NCBI GenBank assembly: GCA_017408025.1
Contig: JAFQVJ010000011.1
Span: 97,363 to 161,362 of the forward strand
Length of the DNA: 64,000 nucleotides
Direction of reading: 5' to 3'
Origin: Lachnospiraceae bacterium
GTDB lineage: Bacteria > Bacillota > Clostridia > Lachnospirales > Lachnospiraceae
This document shows positions 8,077 through 15,594 of the stretch, one piece after another (positions within the stretch are counted from its first letter, which is position 1; every line of letters starts with the position of its first letter). Made by a program: the position numbers and the translations under genes. Under the pieces are notes generated by a model, which was given only the letters and a program-made list of their open reading frames with translations, had not been told where the DNA came from and ran no database searches.

Positions 8077-9312
8077 TTATTTTGTCTTAGGGTACATCTG
8101 GTCGATAAGGTCGCCGTAAGGGTCCTCTTCGTTGCCGTCATGCCCTGTGTTAGGTGTAGGGGTTACATTCTTTACGCCGGAATCGTCAATATCCTTTTCA
8201 CGGTCTGTTAAAAACGCCTGCCCTGTCTTTTTCTGCTCTGCAATAATCTGCATTGCGAACGCTTCGGCAGTAATAGGCTCTTCATACTTTGCCTTGTCTG
8301 CCATTTTCTCGAATCCCGGCAATGTCATATCATCAATCGCCTTAATTCTCGCTCTCTCTGCGTCTACTGCTGCCTGTGTGTTCTCCCCTGTGCCTGCCGT
8401 TGCCATAATTTCGTTTTTATAAGCATTGGCTACGTCCGGGTGCTTTGCTTTAAACTCTTCCAATGTCATTTTTTCTTCCTCCTGTTCGTTTTTCGCATTG
8501 GTTATATTATTATGGCTATTGGCATAGCCTAATAATCCTTTAGGCACGGTATGGAATCTTTCCAAACCGATAGATACGGAATTTACAATAATCTTTTCCG
8601 CATTTTCTACCTCTGTCTGTACGTCCGTAAACATAACGGCGGTACAAAATCCTGCGTCTACCGCTTCCTGTCCTGTAAACCAACTTCCCTCGTCCGTCAT
8701 AAGGTTTTTTATTTCCTCTTCGGACTTGTCCGTAACGGTCATGTAACAATTAACAATAGACTGCTTGATAACTTCCAACTCCTTAACAATGTTTGCAAGG
8801 TCGGTAGTGTTGTAGTATCCCATAAGTCCGGCTAACGGGTCGTGTATCATAAACACGCCTGCTACGGATATTTCCACGGTATCTCCTGCCATTGCTATAA
8901 TGGTGGCAGCACTCGCACACCAACCGTCAATCTTGACCGCAATTTTCGCCTTGTGTTCCTTTAATCGGGTGTAGATTGCCACCGCTGCGAACACGTCGCC
9001 ACCGCCCGAATTGATACGGACGGTTATTTCTTCAACCGGTCCCAAGGCTTTAAGGTCGTTGTTAAATTCTGCCGGGGTTACTTCGTCGCCCCACCATGAA
9101 TACTCTGAAATTTCGCCGTATAACAGAAGTTCCGCCGTGCTGCCCTCTTGGCTCGCTATGAAATTCCAAAACTTGTGTATCTCGGCTTTATTCTTCGGTT
9201 TCTTCCTCCGCTTCCCCTCCGTCATTGTCGGGGTTGTCGGGGTCGTTGTCGGGATTGTCGGGGTCTGATTCCTTACCTCCATTATTCCCGGGTGCAATCG
9301 TCCTTTTCGCAC
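8077..9312 (-). CDS. ClpP-type prohead protease with scaffold-like C-terminus
   Basis: This 411-residue protein is a head maturation serine protease of the ClpP/gpC type. INSGGGDVFAA at 100-110, WCASAAT with the likely catalytic Ser134, and MIHDP with His157 are visible. The Lys/Glu-rich C-terminal third (about 280-411) looks like an internal scaffold, as in lambda gpC/Nu3. The GTG start at 9312 is supported by AAAGGAGGT 8 bases upstream. It makes the gene overlap the portal gene by 125 bases, and the GACAACCCC-type repeat at 9225-9260 is then read in two frames (TPTIPTTTP here, DPDNPDND in the portal). The alternative start ATG 9225 lacks a clear ribosome binding site. Confidence 0.85.
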   Translation of the reverse strand: MRKGRLHPGIMEVRNQTPTIPTTTPTTPTMTEGKRRKKPKNKAEIHKFWNFIASQEGSTAELLLYGEISEYSWWGDEVTPAEFNNDLKALGPVEEITVRINSGGGDVFAAVAIYTRLKEHKAKIAVKIDGWCASAATIIAMAGDTVEISVAGVFMIHDPLAGLMGYYNTTDLANIVKELEVIKQSIVNCYMTVTDKSEEEIKNLMTDEGSWFTGQEAVDAGFCTAVMFTDVQTEVENAEKIIVNSVSIGLERFHTVPKGLLGYANSHNNITNAKNEQEEEKMTLEEFKAKHPDVANAYKNEIMATAGTGENTQAAVDAERARIKAIDDMTLPGFEKMADKAKYEEPITAEAFAMQIIAEQKKTGQAFLTDREKDIDDSGVKNVTPTPNTGHDGNEEDPYGDLIDQMYPKTK

Positions 9313-10825
9313 TTCCTGTTACCTCCTTTAATAACTCTTCCTCACGCTTACGTTGCTTTACATTCTTGAAAAAGTCCGTGCCTGTGAGTTCGGTTGTTTC
9401 TCTTTCCCTTGTTGAGAATCCGCATTGTACCCTTAATTCTGCTGCTTCGACCTCTTTTTTCGGGTCTAACTGTCCGGCACTCGGTCCGTTCCACTCTGCG
9501 TTACAATATGCGTCCTTTATGATAGGGTCGTTGAAAAATCCCGGGGCGTGTATCCTGCCCTTGGCTACCGCTTCGCTCAACCACTCTACATAGATTGGTT
9601 GGCAAAAATCGGCAATAAACCACGCACGGTACATTTTAATTACCTTGAAAAATTCCAAAATGGCGGCCCTTGACGCTGAATAATTGCTACTGAACGCCAT
9701 TAAAAGGACTTCGTAAGGGATTTCCAACGCTGCCCCTATCTGCTTAATAACCGCCATTACAAACGGGTCAAAGTTCGGGTTAGGTCTGCCCGGATTAACC
9801 ATATTTGCCTTTTCGCCCTCCCCAAGGTCAATTACTGCACCCGGGGCAAGTTCTATACTGTTTTCGTCCTGTGCGTCCACCTGCATATCTTCCGGCACGG
9901 TTTCGCCAAACGGTACATCATCACTCGCACTTTCTTTTTCAATAAAGACCGTGAATAATCCGTTAATTACCGCTGCCAATATTTCCGCTTCTGTGTATCG
10001 TCCAAGCTGCTTTATTGCTTCGATAACAGGGGATAAAAAAGGAACGCCCCGGACTTGCCCGATTCGCTCCCTGTTCATAACGTGTATTACGTTTCTCCTG
10101 CCTGTTTTATCTCCAAAGGCTTTTACCCTTACCCACTCCCTCGGCTCTCTGTCTGCAAAAGAGAGGGGGTGGAATTTTGAAATATGGTAGGCTACTACTT
10201 CGCCGTCCGTGTTCTTCTCCACGCCCTCGCAAAATAGAGGGTTGACCCTTTCGTTATCCGGGGTGCTTACCCTGTCAGCTTCCACAAGTTCAATCCTCAA
10301 ATCGTAAATACTGCCGATTCGCTTTGTGGTTGTCATTAGTGCGAATGTGTCGCCACTAAGTAGGGCGTTAAGTAATGCCAACTGCTGCAACTGATAAAAA
10401 TTGTCTATCCTTTCAACGTCACAATTAGTAGAGTTCGCCCAATGTGCAAACTCCCTTTCTATTGTTTCCTCTAACTGCCTTGCTTCCTCGGGTGTAATGC
10501 CTAACACTTCCTCGTTAATCATGCTTTTAAGGTGTAAGCCGGTCCCTACTGCATTAGTTCTAAGCCTTTTAACCGCACCTGTGGCAATGTTTGAGCCACC
10601 ATAATATAAATCCCTTGACCTCTGACGCAAAGTATTTACATGCTCTTCCACATCTTCCCTATGGCTTCCTCCGCCGTGCGTCCAACCGATAACGGACTTT
10701 TTAACCCCGTTCGCTCCGTGGTTTCCGTATCCGCTATTGATTATGCTTAGTTTTTGCCTTGCGACTTCCCTTTTTAACGCCTTTTCCGGGGAAATTGCGT
10801 TAATTGCTCTGTCTATCCAATTCAA
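9188..10825 (-). CDS. Phage portal protein, lambda gpB family
   Basis: The portal dodecamer forms the DNA entry vertex of the head. Seen: SVIGWTHGGGSHREDVEEH, RQRSRDLYYGGSNIATGAVKRL and SSNYSASRAAILEFFK, all typical of lambda-family portals, and a long acidic tail of D-P-D-N repeats. The open frame extends upstream to 10972. The likely start is TTG 10825 (NWIDRAINAISPEKAL follows), which has AAAGGAGAT about 9 bases upstream and excludes the terminator hairpin at 10886-10930. The 3' end overlaps the protease gene by 125 bases. From TTG it is about 545 residues, normal for the family. Confidence 0.9.
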   Translation of the reverse strand: MNWIDRAINAISPEKALKREVARQKLSIINSGYGNHGANGVKKSVIGWTHGGGSHREDVEEHVNTLRQRSRDLYYGGSNIATGAVKRLRTNAVGTGLHLKSMINEEVLGITPEEARQLEETIEREFAHWANSTNCDVERIDNFYQLQQLALLNALLSGDTFALMTTTKRIGSIYDLRIELVEADRVSTPDNERVNPLFCEGVEKNTDGEVVAYHISKFHPLSFADREPREWVRVKAFGDKTGRRNVIHVMNRERIGQVRGVPFLSPVIEAIKQLGRYTEAEILAAVINGLFTVFIEKESASDDVPFGETVPEDMQVDAQDENSIELAPGAVIDLGEGEKANMVNPGRPNPNFDPFVMAVIKQIGAALEIPYEVLLMAFSSNYSASRAAILEFFKVIKMYRAWFIADFCQPIYVEWLSEAVAKGRIHAPGFFNDPIIKDAYCNAEWNGPSAGQLDPKKEVEAAELRVQCGFSTRERETTELTGTDFFKNVKQRKREEELLKEVTGSAKRTIAPGNNGGKESDPDNPDNDPDNPDNDGGEAEEETEE

Positions 10826-10885
10826 AACGCCGTTATCTCCTTTCTGTGCTACAAAATCCTGATTCTGTGCCACGATTTCCATACA

Positions 10886-10930
10886 AAAAAGCACCCTTGG
10901 AAACGCTCTTATTTCCTTTGGTGCTTTTGC
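10886..10930 (-). terminator. Terminator or attenuator hairpin ahead of the portal gene
   Basis: On the minus strand AAAAGCACC and GGAAA pair with TTTCC and GGGTGCTTT, followed by a run of T. It lies between late promoter copy B and the portal start, so it sits at the very 5' end of any transcript from that promoter. The same arrangement occurs at copy A. Confidence 0.75.
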
Positions 10931-10931
10931 T

Positions 10932-10973
10932 ATTATATATAATACCATAAAAAATCGGGCAATGGCGGGCAAT
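10932..10973 (-). promoter_or_regulatory. Late promoter copy B with tandem ATTGCCCG repeats
   Basis: On the minus strand two ATTGCCCG direct repeats (10973-10966 and 10963-10956, 10-base period) are followed by GATTTTTTATG and a -10 like TATTAT (10944-10939) or TATAAT (10937-10932). There is no good -35 hexamer at 17 bases; the repeats occupy that place. The segment is nearly identical to copy A upstream of the small-terminase-like gene. An activator is likely to bind the repeats. Confidence 0.7.
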
Positions 10974-11044
10974 CTTTTATTTTTTTATTTCGCCTGTATT
11001 TTCAAGGATTTTCGCACTTTTTAGCCGTTTTCTGCCCGCAAAGT

Positions 11045-11281
11045 TTATAAATCCCTTGGTACGATTCTGTATACCCTGTTTCTGCCCTTTTTCTTGGCTA
11101 TATTCTGCAATTCCGCAACTTTGTTACTCCAATACTCCACCTGTTTACGGATTTCTCCCAAATTTGCCCTTGTAAAGGACTTACCGCCTATGGAATAGGC
11201 TTGATTGATTGCTACTTGGCTTTCCGCTTCAAGCCACATATCCAAGTGCTTTTTTGCCGTTTCTAATGTGATTCCTGCCAT
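11045..11281 (-). CDS. Head-tail joining protein gpW-like
   Basis: This 78-residue protein between terminase and portal is gpW-like by size, position and sequence: an N-terminal helix (TLETAKKHLDMWLEAESQVA), a strand around YSIGGKSFTRANLGEI and a helix RKQVEYWSNKVAEL, matching the alpha-beta-beta-alpha gpW fold. gpW is needed to stabilise packaged DNA and for tail attachment. The start ATG 11281 overlaps the terminase stop by one base. Confidence 0.85.
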   Translation of the reverse strand: MAGITLETAKKHLDMWLEAESQVAINQAYSIGGKSFTRANLGEIRKQVEYWSNKVAELQNIAKKKGRNRVYRIVPRDL

Positions 11282-13125
11282 TATGTAATACCTCCGCTTC
11301 TATTTCCTCGCCGTCTGCTTCGTTTCGGCGGTGCTTGTGTGCTTCCTGCTTCGCTTTTTGGTGCTTCTTTTAAGGTCATGCCTGTAATTTCTATTGCTGC
11401 CTGTGCGTAGTTCCTGCAATCCAAAGGCTCGTTTCTCTTGGTTTCGCCTGTCAGTTCCCATACAAAGTAAGGACGGCCCTTTTTGTACCGTAATACCTGT
11501 TTTTCCGCCGTAAGACCCTTAAAATAGTCCTTGTCATATCCTCGGATATATTCCTTTTCATCTTTCGGGAAGTGGCAGTAACCCGGTCCCTCTTCCTCGA
11601 CCTGTAAGCGTTGTAGTAGCAGGGATTTACCCGTATCTACTCCAAGCGTAAATAAATACGCCTGCTCTCGGTTGTTTTTTGACGGTTTCGGGATATATGG
11701 GCGGTCTGTGCCGTCTTTACCCTTAATAGCAAAAATCTTTCTTGCCACTCTTGCCTTGCAGAATTTATATACTTTGTTGGTAAAGTGTCCGCCGGAGTCC
11801 ATGCAGGCACACACTATACGCAATTCTGTACCGTCTTTCTTTTTGAATTTCTGTAATAAAAATTCATCAAGATTTTTCCATACCTCTGTCTGCTTTAAGT
11901 CGCCGTAAATCCTCTTGTAGATTATGCCGTAGGATTCATGCCCTACGCCCCAACCGACAACCTCGATTTCAAAACGGTCGTCCTGCGTGTCGATTCCTGC
12001 CGTAATTGCTATTACTTCGTCCGGCACTTCGCAACCGTACTTCTCACGGCGTTTTAATAATTCGTCCTTATTGGCTTTTTCGCCCTCTTCCTCCCAAGTC
12101 TGCCCTAGTTCGGTATTGACCCAAGATTTCATAAGTTCAATGTTACCCTTTTTTAATGCCTGGTCCGCTTCAATAAACCCCTTAACTATCTTTTCCCACC
12201 CAAAGAACGTGGACGCAAGAGAGTTAAAATGGAATCCCCGGACTTTCCTGTTAGGGTACTTTGCCACATACCGCCCCTCGTTAAAATGGTCTTTCCATTC
12301 AACCTCCGAATGAATAACGCCACACTTGGCACAAACGTAGGTAATATTCTTTACCTCTCCGTCCGCATCCACTTCGTAAGACAGATTCGCCCACTCCAAA
12401 GGCTGCAACTCTCCGCAAGACGGACACGGTACATTCCATTCCTCCATTGTTGAATGTTCGTACTCCATTTCTATACGGCTTACGCCCTTTATGGTCGGTG
12501 TGCTTGTGTCTACCTCCTTACGATTCCAATAGGTCGTTAAACGCTTGCCTGCAAGTATCAGAGGGTCGCCCTCCGCTCCTGCGGTCGGCGGGTATGCGTC
12601 TATTTCGTCTGCAAGCAGGATACGGATAGGACGGCTTCTAAGTTCTGTCGGGGAATTTGCCCCGGTCATTGTGATACGTCCGCCCGGAAATGATTTTTTA
12701 AAAATCGTATTACCGCTTGTCCTGCTCTTTTCGTTTATCTTATCCCTTAATACCGGGGTATCCCTTACCATTGGCATAAGTCTATCTTTACTCATGGTTT
12801 CCGCAAGGGATAGGGTCGGTTGCATACATAACATGGTGCAAGGGTCATAGTGCATATAATAGCCTATGGTATTAAGCAAAAATGCGTCCGTCTTTCCCAT
12901 CTGTGCTGCACTCATTACCACGACCTTTTCAACGGAAATATCGGTTATAGCGTCCATTATTTCCCTCTGCCAAGGTGCTTTTGAGGTGTCCCAACGTCCG
13001 CCCTTGCTTCCCGATTCAGAGGAAAGACGGCGGAATTTGTCCGCCCATTGTGATAGCGTAAGGTCGGGCGGTGGCTCTAAAACCTTAAAAATTTGATTGA
13101 AAAGGTCAATCGTTTCCCTCTTCAT
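11281..13125 (-). CDS. Terminase large subunit, GpA family
   Basis: This 614-residue protein is the packaging motor ATPase and nuclease. Seen: SLSQWADKFR-type opening, a Walker A-like SAAQMGKTDA at 72-81, the IRILLADEIDAYP Walker B region near 165-177, a zinc-ribbon-like CPSCGELQPLEW with a second Cys pair (CAKCGV), and a nuclease domain with GIDTQDDRFEIEVVGWG. GpA-type terminases cut at cos sites. It overlaps the Nu1-like gene by 20 bases and precedes gpW, as in lambda. Length fits the family. Confidence 0.93.
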   Translation of the reverse strand: MKRETIDLFNQIFKVLEPPPDLTLSQWADKFRRLSSESGSKGGRWDTSKAPWQREIMDAITDISVEKVVVMSAAQMGKTDAFLLNTIGYYMHYDPCTMLCMQPTLSLAETMSKDRLMPMVRDTPVLRDKINEKSRTSGNTIFKKSFPGGRITMTGANSPTELRSRPIRILLADEIDAYPPTAGAEGDPLILAGKRLTTYWNRKEVDTSTPTIKGVSRIEMEYEHSTMEEWNVPCPSCGELQPLEWANLSYEVDADGEVKNITYVCAKCGVIHSEVEWKDHFNEGRYVAKYPNRKVRGFHFNSLASTFFGWEKIVKGFIEADQALKKGNIELMKSWVNTELGQTWEEEGEKANKDELLKRREKYGCEVPDEVIAITAGIDTQDDRFEIEVVGWGVGHESYGIIYKRIYGDLKQTEVWKNLDEFLLQKFKKKDGTELRIVCACMDSGGHFTNKVYKFCKARVARKIFAIKGKDGTDRPYIPKPSKNNREQAYLFTLGVDTGKSLLLQRLQVEEEGPGYCHFPKDEKEYIRGYDKDYFKGLTAEKQVLRYKKGRPYFVWELTGETKRNEPLDCRNYAQAAIEITGMTLKEAPKSEAGSTQAPPKRSRRRGNRSGGIT

Positions 13126-13600
13126 CTTCTTTTAGTTCCTCCTTAAATACTTCCTCAAAATTTGATAATTCGTTTAACGCTTCCTTGATTTTCCCATTGA
13201 GATATAAAAATATCTTTGCCTTGTCGGTCATGGTTGCCAACTTCTCGGCTTCCTCTGCCGGAATCGCACTTAATCGGCTTTTAAAGTTTATCAGCGTGGC
13301 GGACATGATTTTTTGCACGTCCTCCGCCCTGTGTAATTCGCCTTTCTTTACCGCTAAATCCAATTCCTCATTAAGTCTTTTTGCCTTTGTTAGCTTTGCC
13401 CTTTCCTCGTTAAGGTCTATGTTTTCTTCGCTTTCCGGGTTTTTCTCCCGTAAGTATTTGATATAGGCGTGGGTCGTTTCCGTCAAGTGGTATAATCCGC
13501 CCTGCCTTGGTTTCAAAATTCCCTTTTCCGTCAACCTCTGCACATTCTTAGGGGTCATATCTAGGAATTTTGCCACCGCATTTTTATCATAGAGTTTCAA
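13106..13600 (-). CDS. Terminase small subunit, Nu1-like
   Basis: This 164-residue protein starts with a winged-helix DNA-binding domain of the Nu1 type (KNAVAKFLDMTPKNVQRLTEKGIL, residues 5-29), a wing with TTHAYIKYLREK, then a long coiled-coil oligomerisation region (about 55-95). Small terminase subunits recognise the packaging site and dock to the large subunit. The start is TTG 13600. The 20-base overlap with the large subunit supports co-translation. A second small-terminase-like gene lies just upstream, so which one recognises DNA is open. Confidence 0.8.
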   Translation of the reverse strand: MKLYDKNAVAKFLDMTPKNVQRLTEKGILKPRQGGLYHLTETTHAYIKYLREKNPESEENIDLNEERAKLTKAKRLNEELDLAVKKGELHRAEDVQKIMSATLINFKSRLSAIPAEEAEKLATMTDKAKIFLYLNGKIKEALNELSNFEEVFKEELKEDEEGND

Positions 13601-13759
13601 AATCCTACCCCCTTAAAAAATTTTCGGAAATTTTGGAAGTCGATTTTCGCCCCGGAATCTAGGCAATCCTTGGGGTCACGGGACCCCCGGGCGGTTTTCC
13701 CTCGGTACAGTACCTTTTTAAGCCCTCCGCCTGCTGCCGTGTCGGTGCTACTTCTCTTG
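13601..13759 (-). other. Noncoding gap upstream of Nu1-like gene, candidate packaging (cos) region
   Basis: In lambda the cos site lies just upstream of the small terminase gene. This 159-base gap is at that place in a gene set with a GpA-type terminase. It is unusually GC-rich in its centre and contains a perfect dyad, GGGGTC-ACGG-GACCCC (13672-13687), next to CCGGGCGG. No coding frame was recognised. The cos role is inferred only. Confidence 0.4.
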
Positions 13760-14560
13760 CTAATCTTCTAATAAATCTTCGTCCTCTCCTGCGTAGGTAT
13801 CGTTTATTTCCCCGGTGTCCGGGTCTACGTCATACTCTCCGCTTATCTTCTGTTTCATTAGTGCGTACCGCTTCTCTTCCAAGGCTATACGGCGTTGCTC
13901 TAACTCATAGGACTTAATAGAATCCAATAGCTTAATAATGCGTCCGTGTATTTTATTTAGTTCTGCTTCTAGCTTCATTGCCCTTTCAAAGGCTGATGAT
14001 TTAACGGTAGTTTCCATAGCCACATCAAGGGGCGGTTTATTGCCACCCTCTGCCCCTGTATCCTCATACGGTCCGTAAGGGTCGCTATCCTCTGCCTTGC
14101 GTGGTGTACGCATTTCTACAACCTTGTCCGTATATAACTGCCCTGTATCGTCACTATTAAGCGTGGCTATGCGTTTCTTTAGGTCGTTTTCCTTGGCTAC
14201 AAGGGTTTGCAATTCCCTACGCATATTATCTTCTGTGTCAAGGGTAACGGATTCTATAAGTGCCTTTTCTTCCTCCGTTAATTCGTCAAAATAGACCGTA
14301 GAATATGCCCCGTGTGTTTCTGCGTTTTTATTGCGTTGCGGGGCCCCGTGTCCTTGGGCGTTTTTATTGCCCTTTTGTCCGCCCCTTTTTTTAGGCTTGT
14401 TTTCTAAGGCTTCTTTCCACTTGTCTACGCACTTCCATTTTCTTATCTTGTCGGAAGTCACGCCCAACGCTTCCGCTATTTCCGGGTTGCTCATTAACCC
14501 CTCGGAATCTAAAAAAAGTTGCTTCGCTTTTTCCCTGTTTTCGTCCTTTTGCCGTGCCAC
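13760..14560 (-). CDS. Small-terminase-like DNA-binding protein (PBSX XtmA / phBC6A51 type)
   Basis: From GTG 14560 (AAAGGAGG 6 bases upstream) this is a 266-residue protein. The opening ARQKDENREKAKQLFLDS, MSNPEIAEALGVTSDKIRKWK helix-turn-helix (about 20-45) and a basic GGQKGNKNAQGHGAPQRNKN stretch are typical of small terminase subunits of PBSX-like phages. The C-terminal half is helical with a long coiled coil (about 165-215). It sits alone behind late promoter copy A. With the Nu1-like gene next to it, the phage has two small-terminase candidates; one may do another job. Confidence 0.75.
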   Translation of the reverse strand: MARQKDENREKAKQLFLDSEGLMSNPEIAEALGVTSDKIRKWKCVDKWKEALENKPKKRGGQKGNKNAQGHGAPQRNKNAETHGAYSTVYFDELTEEEKALIESVTLDTEDNMRRELQTLVAKENDLKKRIATLNSDDTGQLYTDKVVEMRTPRKAEDSDPYGPYEDTGAEGGNKPPLDVAMETTVKSSAFERAMKLEAELNKIHGRIIKLLDSIKSYELEQRRIALEEKRYALMKQKISGEYDVDPDTGEINDTYAGEDEDLLED

Positions 14561-14651
14561 GGTAAACCTCCTTTCGTTTGTTTTTCCATTTTCCGCCGTT
14601 TTGTTACATCGGAATTTACGCATTTTTGCAAATTTTCAAAAATGCAAACGT

Positions 14652-14692
14652 AAAAAGGCAGCAGGGTACTACACATTCTCCCGCTGCCCTTT
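14652..14692 (-). terminator. Terminator or attenuator hairpin ahead of the small-terminase-like gene
   Basis: On the minus strand AAAGGGCAGCGGG pairs, with two bulges, with CCCTGCTGCCTTTTT. It begins about 10 bases after the expected start point of late promoter copy A and lies 90 bases before the gene. Confidence 0.75.
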
Positions 14693-14709
14693 GGCATTTT
14701 CACTCTTGC

Positions 14710-14744
14710 ATTATATCATAAAAAATCGGGCAATAGCGGGCAAT
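14710..14744 (-). promoter_or_regulatory. Late promoter copy A with tandem ATTGCCCG repeats
   Basis: On the minus strand ATTGCCCG occurs twice (14744-14737, 14734-14727; 10-base period), followed by GATTTTTTATGA and TATAAT (14715-14710). It starts 4 bases after the ArpU-like gene ends, so the regulator gene and its presumed target are adjacent. Confidence 0.75.
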
Positions 14745-14747
14745 CTT

Positions 14748-15227
14748 TCACTTTACAATTTCACTAATAATTTTACTTCGTGATATATTCTTGTTCCTTG
14801 CAAATTTTCCGCCTAAGACCTCTAAGGCTACACACCTTATATTTTTACTTTGGCGAACGCTATAACTAATTTGTTCCGCTATGCGTTCCCATTTCTGACC
14901 CTGCAAGTAAAAACCGCAAACAATGGCTTTATGTATCGGGTTGAGGGAAGAAATTTCTTTTAAAATCTCCGTCCTAAGTTTCTTCAAATCCTTAACCCTG
15001 CCTTTCAGCACTCGGATACGGTCCGCCGTGTCGGTTTTTGCTATTTCGATTGCAAGCAGAGCCGTAGAATCCGATATATTGTTACCGTGGGGCATACCGT
15101 CATAGTTTATTGCCCCTCTTGTGTCATATACGCTTTCGTACTGCTCTAGCCACTCGCTCGTAACCTTAATATCAAGGTCAATGTCCTTGTAAAATTTCAA
15201 GATTGCTTCTACTTCCGAATTTTTCAT
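14748..15227 (-). CDS. ArpU/RinA-like phage late transcription regulator
   Basis: This 159-residue protein resembles phage late regulators of the ArpU/RinA/DUF1492 group: a helical N-terminal half (VKDLKKLRTEILKEISSL) and a sigma-70 region-4-like C-terminal helix-turn-helix (GFYLQGQKWERIAEQISYSVRQSKNIR, about 107-133). Such proteins switch on packaging and structural genes. The gene ends 4 bases before the tandem ATTGCCCG repeats of late promoter copy A, and the same repeats precede the portal gene, which makes it the obvious candidate to act there. Binding is inferred. Confidence 0.75.
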   Translation of the reverse strand: MKNSEVEAILKFYKDIDLDIKVTSEWLEQYESVYDTRGAINYDGMPHGNNISDSTALLAIEIAKTDTADRIRVLKGRVKDLKKLRTEILKEISSLNPIHKAIVCGFYLQGQKWERIAEQISYSVRQSKNIRCVALEVLGGKFARNKNISRSKIISEIVK

Positions 15228-15245
15228 TATTGCTTATCCTTTCTT

Positions 15246-15584
15246 TTATGGCGGTCTGTATTTTTCCTGCCATTTGATATTTGCTTTTGCCTGTCTTGGC
15301 TTTCCTGCCTTAATACTGCTGCCGTGCCGTGTCCTCCTGCCTATGCAGGATTCGCAAATATCCTCTTTCTCTACCGCCAATACCTCCAAAATCCTTTCTG
15401 AAAGGTCTTTTAAGGTTTCCCATGCGTCCGAAAGGGTTTGCAATAATACGCTTAGTCTATCGCACGTTGTTACTATATCTTCCCCCATGCAGAGGGATAG
15501 CGTTTTAATGTTTTCTGTGTCCGAATCGGACAACGCCACCCCTCCAAGGGTTATTTTATCCTCCCATACTATCAGTTTATCCAT
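15246..15584 (-). CDS. Small phage protein of unknown function
   Basis: A 112-residue protein with no recognised domain, in line with the ParB gene (10-base gap). It has a helical middle (RLSVLLQTLSDAWETLKDLSERILEVLAVE), a CESC pair and a basic C-terminus. Residues near 18-24 (LSDSDTE) are coded by the third dyad site. Function not known. Confidence 0.65.
   Translation of the reverse strand: MDKLIVWEDKITLGGVALSDSDTENIKTLSLCMGEDIVTTCDRLSVLLQTLSDAWETLKDLSERILEVLAVEKEDICESCIGRRTRHGSSIKAGKPRQAKANIKWQEKYRPP
15517..15533 (-). repeat. 17-bp dyad site 3 (most symmetric copy)
   Basis: GTGTCCGAATCGGACAA on the plus strand contains a perfect 7-bp dyad, TGTCCGA-A-TCGGACA. It differs from sites 1, 4 and 5 at a variable inner position and at the last base. 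It lies inside the 112-residue gene next to parB. Confidence 0.55.
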
Positions 15585-15594
15585 AAGCTACCGC

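Noticed and set aside
9951-12850. Several plus-strand open frames opposite portal and terminase
   Set aside because: They mirror strongly coding minus genes and have no ribosome binding sites; typical shadows in this moderately GC-rich prophage.
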